DNA of 64,000 nucleotides from Trema orientale. Taxonomy: Eukaryota; Streptophyta; Magnoliopsida; Rosales; Cannabaceae. The translations under genes and the position numbers were made by a program. Below the pieces are notes generated by a model. That model saw only the letters and a list, made by a program, of their open reading frames with translations, was not told the DNA's origin and searched no databases. The stretch covers positions 422,927-486,926 of the forward strand of contig JXTC01000058.1 of assembly GCA_002914845.1 (NCBI GenBank). The letters are read 5' to 3'. Shown piece by piece: positions 57,401-64,000 of this stretch; positions within the stretch are counted from its first letter, which is position 1, and each line of letters begins with the position of its first letter.

Positions 57401-57894
57401 TTTATTTTATTTGCTACAAGCTCAATAAATGTGGTGTGGTATGTAAAGATTGGATAATAGGTCTAGAGTTTAACTCCCATAGTACATGAGTTATTTTTCT
57501 TCATTAATTGTAATAAATGTGATCATTAGTTAAGTCACATTTGAAAAAAAAAAAAAAAAAAAGTACGAAACCAAGAAAAACCCTAAGTGGAATTTTTTTT
57601 TAAAGAAAGAGACCACATTATTTTAATTAATTAATTAATTAAATTACAAAATACAGAAAATCCGGAGGTGAAAAAGAAAAGAAAAACAAAAAAAGACGAA
57701 AGTGCGGCCACGTGAAACTCGTTACCGCATATATAATTGTACCTGCCAGATCACCACCAACCTATTTTAATTTTTCTTTTCATCTTTAAATATTTGTTTT
57801 CACAAAATATTTTATTTATTTTTTCCAAGCTTGGAATCTACCATCGTTTGGCACGTCGAACTTTTTTTTTTGATTAAAAAAAAAAAAAAAAACG
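54446..57894. other. Intergenic, no gene found
   Basis: A TATA-like CTTTCTATAAATAGGAG at 55880-55896 followed by sequence ending in a CT-rich exon-like stretch could be an LTR or promoter remnant, but no boundaries were found. The rest is AT-rich. Confidence 0.4.
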
Positions 57895-58120
57895 GTATCG
57901 CCAATCGTGCACGAATGAAATGACGAAGCTGCCCTTGTCGACTGAAGATTGTTTATCACGTGCGGCTACACAAAGGGGTCGCCCATCTCGAAGAAACGTG
58001 AACGTGAAGGCCCGGAAAGAGCGGATTGGACCCATGTGGGCCCGCGTCTGTGTCGGTCGTTGTCGGCACCCAAAATGGTCCAACAACCGTACCAAATATC
58101 GCCGATATGCCGGTTTTTTT
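57895..58120. other. GC-richer island of unknown nature
   Basis: About 225 bp clearly richer in G and C than its flanks, with CACGTGCGGC, GAAACGTGAACGTGAAGG and GGGCCCGCGTCTGTG. Short open frames exist in several frames but none resembles a known protein. It could be a promoter-like or transposon-derived piece. Confidence 0.4.
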
Positions 58121-60660
58121 GTTTTTTTTTTTTTCAACTCATCCGAATTAACTCAAATTCTTTCGTCTAATAATGAAATCGATCTCTTCAAATAATAATA
58201 ATAATAATAATGAAATCGATGATACAAAACTATATTAGTAAATTTTTTAGTTTATTATTTTCATTTAAGTTCTCAATATAACGCTACATAAATAAATAGA
58301 TAAATCGGATGTCATTAAATTCAAGTTATAATTTGTATTCGATCCAAATTATCCAAACTAAAAATTAATGGTCTCATATTCTTTTAATACAGAAATAATT
58401 TTTATGTAAAAAATTAAAAAAATAAAATATTTATTATTTTAACTTTCTATATATTTCGAATATTTTACCAAACGCACCTGAAAATTCATAGTCTATGACT
58501 TTATGTTTAACTAATAAAATAAATATCACAACATCTAAAACCTAAAACTACCTTATTAGTTTTTTTTTAATTTTTTAACTTTTATTTGAATCTTCAATAA
58601 TATGCGTCACTTCATTAATAGGAGACTAATTCAAATATCATAGAATTTGCCGACAACTGTGTAAATGGATTATCCTTCGTAGCTTTTTCGAAAGACGAAA
58701 GGAAATAAAATTTCCTTATGATATTTCGTGGGGTACATGCACGTTTTCAGACAAAAAAAAAAAAAAACAAAAAACAAAATTATTTTAAAGGTACAAGGAA
58801 GAAAAAAATGAAAAAGGAAAACATAGTATATAAAAGTTGAAAAGAAATAGGCGTTTCATGATTAATGTTCACTAGTGCTGAGCTTTTCTTTTTAGCCTTA
58901 GGGTATATAGTATGCAATTATAAACTTCAAATTGAATAACCAAGCTGATAGAAATTGAGTAGTATGCAAATTTTTTAATTTAAACTCCATTATTACTGTT
59001 AATATCGCTTGGGAAGTTTCATAAATAAATATTTGTGTTTTAACCAATTTTGACGTAAAACTCTGGATATCCGAAAATATAAGAGAAATTCTATGAATCA
59101 TATTTTCTTTTTAGTAAAATACATTGGATTTAACATACTTATCAAACGACAATGTGTCATCCCTTATCAGCATAAAACATAGAAAAAATCAAATTTAAAA
59201 TAAATAATTTTGGAAAAAAATTAAGTAGCCAATTTATATTTATTTTCAATTTAAATTAGGATTTTTTAATTTCATTATATATATATATTTAAAATGGCGT
59301 TTTCTTTTTTGCGCTGATAAGGAATTACCTAGGGTTCATTAAGGAAATTTTTTTTCCCAATTGGATGACATTAGGGAACAATTTTATAAGTAAAACCCCT
59401 ATAAATTAATATTATTGGGCTAAGAAAAATTATTATTTTAGATAACTTATTTATTTACAATAAATAAATAATTTTTAAATTTATCGGTAAATGAATATTT
59501 ATTATTAATTTAAAAAGGGTCGTATGATTTCGATATTTGTTCTTGTATTAGTATTTTTTTTAACTAGAATACATGTATGACTAATAAGTTAAAAAAAAAA
59601 TAATAAATATAGCCAAAAGGTAATATGTACGCTTATACAAAAGCTCAAAGGTTAACATGTACATACATAAATTTAATATATATTCCTCTTCAAAAAAATC
59701 TATATATATACATATATTATTGTTTGTAATTAAATGGTAAACCAAAAATTTAATATCGATTGTACATAAAAAAAGTTAGTAATTAGATACATATAATCTA
59801 ATCATTAATTTTACTTGAGATTCAAAATTTTTATAATTTTATATCTTATCCCTCCATGCCATCTAATTGAAGGAGTGAAAAAATATATATCGGTTAATGA
59901 CATGAAGAGAGCATTTTGTGAGATTAATATAAACATTCATTTGCTTGAAAAAAATTTGAAACAATGAATTCAATAAACGTTAATCATCTCTCTATCAACT
60001 AATTAATCGTATCAAATATTACTCTTAAAAGCTCAACAAAATCTTTGTCAAATCGAATGAGAAAAAGTAATATTACAAGTTCAATGTAGGTATAAAGAAA
60101 TATCAGATGAATTTAGATGTATATATTTTGAAAAAGAACATAATAAAAAAAATAGAAGTTGTCAAGGAAATAAAATCCTTAATACTATGAATGTTTGTGT
60201 ATTATTTTTCTTATATATCTAATTAATTATTAATTTATACATTTATTTGGCCTAAAGGAATTCTAAAGAAATTATTATCTTATGCATTTAGTAAGATCAT
60301 TAATGTACTATATTTGCGTGAGTCGTGACCGGAAAATTTTATTATTTAATCGAGGTTATTCATCGATTGAACATTCATTTGTCGAGGTATTAATATAGAT
60401 TTAATATATATTGTTTTATGATATATATATATATATACATCATTCTAAAAATTTCTCTATTACTTACGCATATGCATTGTGTAAGCTTTATATTAAAATT
60501 GGTTAAAACAAAACATTTTTCTAAGTGAAAATTTGGAGGATTATCAATTTTGACTATTTTTTAATATATGTGATGAAAAAAGGGACAACTTACAAACTAT
60601 TTACAAAAATAAGATTTTTATTGCCATGTCTTTTAATAAATATTTCGGAATTCTAAAATT
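58121..60660. other. AT-rich intergenic
   Basis: An (AATA/ATA)n microsatellite near 58190-58212 and several TA runs (59276-59290, 60421-60436). No gene or element recognised. Confidence 0.5.
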
Positions 60661-60667
60661 ATCCTTG

Positions 60668-60990
60668 ACTCGACCTAGTTAAAAATTTTCGACCAAGTCA
60701 AAAAAATCAAAAGTGACGGAGGTGGCACCGGGAAGACGGCCGACCATATTCGACTGAAGTCGAAATTATTCGATTATGGTTGAACCCTAGTCGAAAGCCG
60801 GTCGAAAATTTCGACCGGTGGTTTTGACCCCAGTCGAATTGTTCGCCTATGGTCGTACGGTGGTTCGACTCCAGTTGAAAATTTTCGACCAGGGTCAAAA
60901 TTTTCTGGCCACCAGTTGAAAAATAATCAGAACATCCGGGAGAGGCGACCGAACAAGTTCGACCACGGTAAAAAATTTTCGACTCTAATC
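60668..60990. repeat. Cluster of TCGA-centred short repeats
   Basis: About 14 TCGA tetranucleotides lie in about 320 bp, mostly as TTCGAC, AGTCGAA or GTCGAAAATTTCGAC, in both orientations with variable spacers; about one would be expected by chance. The words form many small hairpins. No coding frame explains it. Confidence 0.7.
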
Positions 60991-61568
60991 GAGCAGATGC
61001 ACCGCCGCTGGGGTTGGAATTGGAACCGGCGGTAGTGGCTAAAGTAGTTTAAAGTTTGTGGTGGTGGCTAAAGTAGTTTAAAGTTTGTTCAAGAAATAGG
61101 GTTTCTAAGTAATTTTATATGTGTGACATGACAATTGGGGATAATTTTAAAAACATTAATGAGTGAGTCTCATTTTTCATCACAAGAGTTTAGTAGACCC
61201 CTTGGTGTAAATTCCCCCGAAAATTTCCACATATACCTTTTTTTTATGTATTCCCAATTTCCCAATTTGTTTAATTTAACATAATACATAATTTCCTTAA
61301 ATAAGTCTTTTTATTTATTTTTGCTGATCCTTAAATAACTAGAGTCCCTAAAAAAAAATAAAAAATAAAAAATAACTAACAGAGGTAAATGGTACACAGC
61401 GCCAATTCTAGAAAATACATAAATAACACGTGTATATTAGGTGCGACAACTACTAATGGTCCTCCAGACTTAAGTTTTTAATAATTTCAAAACATACAAT
61501 GTTCTTTCCTAAAGTATTAGTTCTATAATTTTTGTTTTTCTTATGAAAAGAACAATGGTTTTAAATAA
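60991..61568. other. Intergenic, nothing recognised
   Basis: Near 61030-61085 the word GTGGCTAAAGTAGTTTAAAG is tandemly duplicated. Otherwise unremarkable. Confidence 0.5.
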
Positions 61569-62003
61569 CCCGAGATGTTTGATAGAGAAGAAAGAAAGGA
61601 GAAGGGAGAGAAAAATTAGGAGATAGAATATGTGTTTTTCCTTATAGACTATTGATTGTTATTCGGTATATAGAGAAAAAAGAAAATTATTTATTTTAAA
61701 ATAGTTATTTTACATTCTTTATTAAAATTTTAAAATTAATAATATTAGATTATTTTAGTAAATTTATTTTCACACATTAGTAAATAGCTTTTTTATTCCC
61801 CCCTCTTTCTCTCTATTTTTTAGGAAAACTTTTTTATGAATGCCCCACCATTTCTTTCTCTTCTATTTTCTCCTTTTTTTTTTTTTCTTTTTTACTTCCT
61901 TTTTTCTTGTTACCAAACAACCCATTTTTTTGTTTTGACTTTTCCCTTCATATGTCTCCCTATTCTTTTTTCTTCTCCATTTTCTCTCATACCAAACATA
62001 GCC
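61569..62003. mobile_element. Tourist-like foldback with purine/pyrimidine arms
   Basis: Ends CCCGAGATGTTTGATAGAGA and ATACCAAACATAGCC are inverted repeats followed by a GA-rich left arm and CT-rich right arm. TAA occurs on both sides (61566-61568 and 62004-62006), the 3-bp duplication expected for PIF/Harbinger. No coding capacity. Confidence 0.55.
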
Positions 62004-62847
62004 TAAATTCGGTAATGGGAGTATATATGGTATATGTAACTCCATTTTTATTTTTCACAATTGTTTTTTTTTCACGGAATAAATCAACAAAATCAAATTT
62101 CTATAATAAAACTTGTAAGTTAAAGTTTTGTAAAATGAGAGTCTTACCTAATATACATACATACAAATTACACAGGTGTTTTGATGTTAGACGAAAAATG
62201 GAAGGCTGCTACGTGAAAATTATAGATAATACCAAAAAACTTAAATATGATTTATGCCTGTGCCTTGTGTTGTGTGAAAGAGTAGAGACTAAGTCGTCCA
62301 TGCGGAGAGAGACAGAGAGGACAAGATTGTAATTATGTGGAGGAAAGCCGCGTTGCCCTTCCTCCGCTACCACTTGACTTCACGAGTTTGAATTATTATA
62401 TATTATCCCTTTCAATATTTCCTTTTTTTCGGTTGAAAATAATTTTTTTTTTTCTTCTTTTTTTTTTTTGCTTGAAATATTTTTTTTCTTCAAACGCAAA
62501 AAACACGTGCTTAAAAAAACCAATATATTTATTCTATTTTATATTATACCCTATTATTCTATTCCATAAAAGTACATATATATAAAATATATAAACTAAA
62601 AAGAAAGACGAGGACACCGCAGTGGCATAAGGTTCAACGAATACACACGCGCATAGATAGATAGCCATAGACAACAGATCCCTCACTTTCCCTGTCTTGT
62701 AATAAATCATCCCCCACCCAAAACTGGCCAACCCAACATAATTAAACCTTTCTTCTTACCAAAAACCCTTTCCCATTTTTTTGGGATAGTTAACAAATTT
62801 GAGGGAATTTTAGCCACAAAACCAAAAAAAAAAAAAAAAAAAATTTT
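62004..62847. promoter_or_regulatory. Upstream region of the JAZ gene
   Basis: It contains AAAACACGTGCTT (about 62499-62511), a G-box-like CACGTG, the MYC-type bHLH site expected in jasmonate-responsive promoters. A poly-A run of 19 (62825-62843) lies just before the ATG. The transcription start was not determined. Confidence 0.45.
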
Positions 62848-64000
62848 ATGGCGGAAAACGATAAGATTCCCAATTGGAAAGCCCGAAAGGCGGCCCTTGA
62901 GAAGTCCAATTTCGCTCAGACGTGTAGTCTTTTGAGCCAATTCTTGAGGGAGAAGAGAGCTATTGGGGTCGGCATGCCCGGAAATAAACCAGAATCCAAA
63001 GGTACGCTCTTCTTTTTTCTTTTTTTTTTTTTATTTTTAAATTTGTGTTTATTATTTGAGTTGATTTAGAACTAAGATCTGAATTGGGTTTCATTTTTTT
63101 TGGGGCTAAAAGAGGAAATTTTATTTATTTTTTTTGTGTCTTTTATATAATTAATTTGTATACATTTTTTTTTGTTTTTAATTTTTGGGTTTGCCGACAT
63201 GCTTTCAGAAAAACCAGAAACGTTTCGGGCTCCAGCTCCGACTGTGAACTTCCTGGCCAACATGGGAAACCAAGCTGGGAGTTCTACACAAACTGAATAT
63301 CCGAATTTTTTAAAGCAGCTTGCCTCAAACATTGAAGACTCTTCTAACAAATCTGATCCAAGGTGCGTATATTCCTTTTTTTTTTAATTTTTATTTATTT
63401 ATTTTTAGTGTCTCAAATTGAGAAATTACTTGTGAAAAAAAAAAAATGAAAAGTAGGAAAAGGGGGAAAAAGTTCCATCTCGATTTTTTGATGGAACTTT
63501 TTTTTTTTTTTTTGGTGATATCTCCTCCATGTTTTGGCCCAATTGAAATTACCGAAGTACCCTGCTCCGGAATAGAAGAAAAAACGATTGGACTGGAGCC
63601 TGAAAATCGTATTTTAATTATTTGAAAGGGTATATAAGGGGAACAAAAAAATCATGCACGTATGATGTATGTAGGGCTATATATACGGCCATGAATTTTT
63701 ATTTTTATTTTTTAACGTCATTTAGTTCTCTGAGTTTTATATGTTAATCACAAATTAAATTAATTTTTTTTTTTTGTTGGTTTGTTTATGTTAGGAAAAC
63801 GACAACATTAACGCCGTCGAAACCTGAAACTGCACAGATGACCATATTTTACGCCGGCCAAGTCCTAGTATTTAACGATCTTCCGTCAGATAAAGCGGAC
63901 GAGGTCGTCAGTTTGGCTAGAAAAGGATGCTTAAACGCAAACGGTCCTGTTTCTGTTTCTGTTTCTGTTTCTACTGCTGCTAATACTAGTGTCAAGGAGA
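62848..64000 (+). CDS. JAZ: JAZ/TIFY jasmonate-signalling repressor, 5' part (runs off the window)
   Basis: Exons 62848-63001, 63209-63362 and 63795 to beyond 64000 join in frame. Residues 19-37 (KSNFAQTCSLLSQFLREKR) are the N-terminal motif found in JAZ1/2- and JAZ5/6-type proteins. Exon 3 holds the TIFY/ZIM domain (about 116-150), MTIFYAGQVLVFNDLPSDKA then DEVVSLA, used for dimerisation and NINJA binding. JAZ proteins repress MYC2-type factors and are degraded through COI1 when JA-Ile is present; the Jas degron must lie beyond 64000 and could not be checked. After TIFY, a fourfold GTTTCT repeat (63949-63972) encodes VSVSVSVS. The start is the first ATG, immediately after a poly-A run. Subclade uncertain. 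Confidence 0.92.

Noticed and set aside
57895..58120. Possible short gene in the GC-richer island
   Set aside because: Several competing frames of 60-90 codons, none resembling a known protein and none with splice or start context.

Overview
This is a nuclear segment of a flowering plant, most likely a eudicot. The evidence is AT-rich intergenic DNA, GT/AG introns, plant-type gene families (EXO70D, a JAZ/TIFY repressor, a pollen-receptor-like LRR kinase) and dense plant transposon debris. I cannot name the species. One assembly gap of Ns lies at 50934-51398.

Five host genes are supported. LSM1 (6598-8892, +) is a five-exon gene for the mRNA-decay Sm-like protein. A lung-seven-transmembrane/TMEM87-type membrane protein (10717-13569, +) has five exons. 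An EXO70D exocyst subunit (24100-25935, -) has one exon. A pollen-receptor-like LRR kinase (33497-35705, -) has two exons and lacks canonical catalytic residues. The first three exons of a JAZ/TIFY jasmonate repressor (62848-64000, +) run off the right edge. From memory of Arabidopsis locus numbers, LSM1B-EXO70D3 (At3g14080-At3g14090) and PRK8-EXO70D1-seven-TM (At1g72460-At1g72480) are neighbours. The first four genes here therefore look like an unreduced version of that ancestral block.

The rest is transposon-rich. At 1-3933 lies the 5' part of a degenerate Ty1/copia element on the minus strand: 5' LTR, primer-binding site, a structured leader and a gag-pol with two in-frame stops. The leader carries a GC-rich hairpin array with spacing steps of about 22 and 29 bp, plus three copies of a 14-bp motif, each in the loop of its own hairpin. 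Region 14.8-21.6 kb holds foldback elements and a threefold tandem of about 1.04-kb units, each with a decayed PGG-domain (ankyrin-type) gene fragment. Region 27.6-33.1 kb holds a MITE, a 74-bp tandem array and an AACGAC-rich CACTA-like stretch. Around 37.7 kb is a frameshifted VPS54-like exon fragment. Region 39.8-41.8 kb is a 374-bp tandem array abutting a decayed LINE 3' end. Region 42-54.5 kb carries four copies of one roughly 245-bp MITE family, one of them split by a 2.05-kb solo-LTR-like insertion, and a nearly identical 371-bp tandem duplication. Several more MITEs and tandem repeats occur up to 62 kb.

I see no operon, phage, CRISPR or defence-like system. The unusual material is structural: nested insertions, periodic repeat arrays and gene fragments. 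The most distinctive item is the copia leader at 2.3-3.2 kb.
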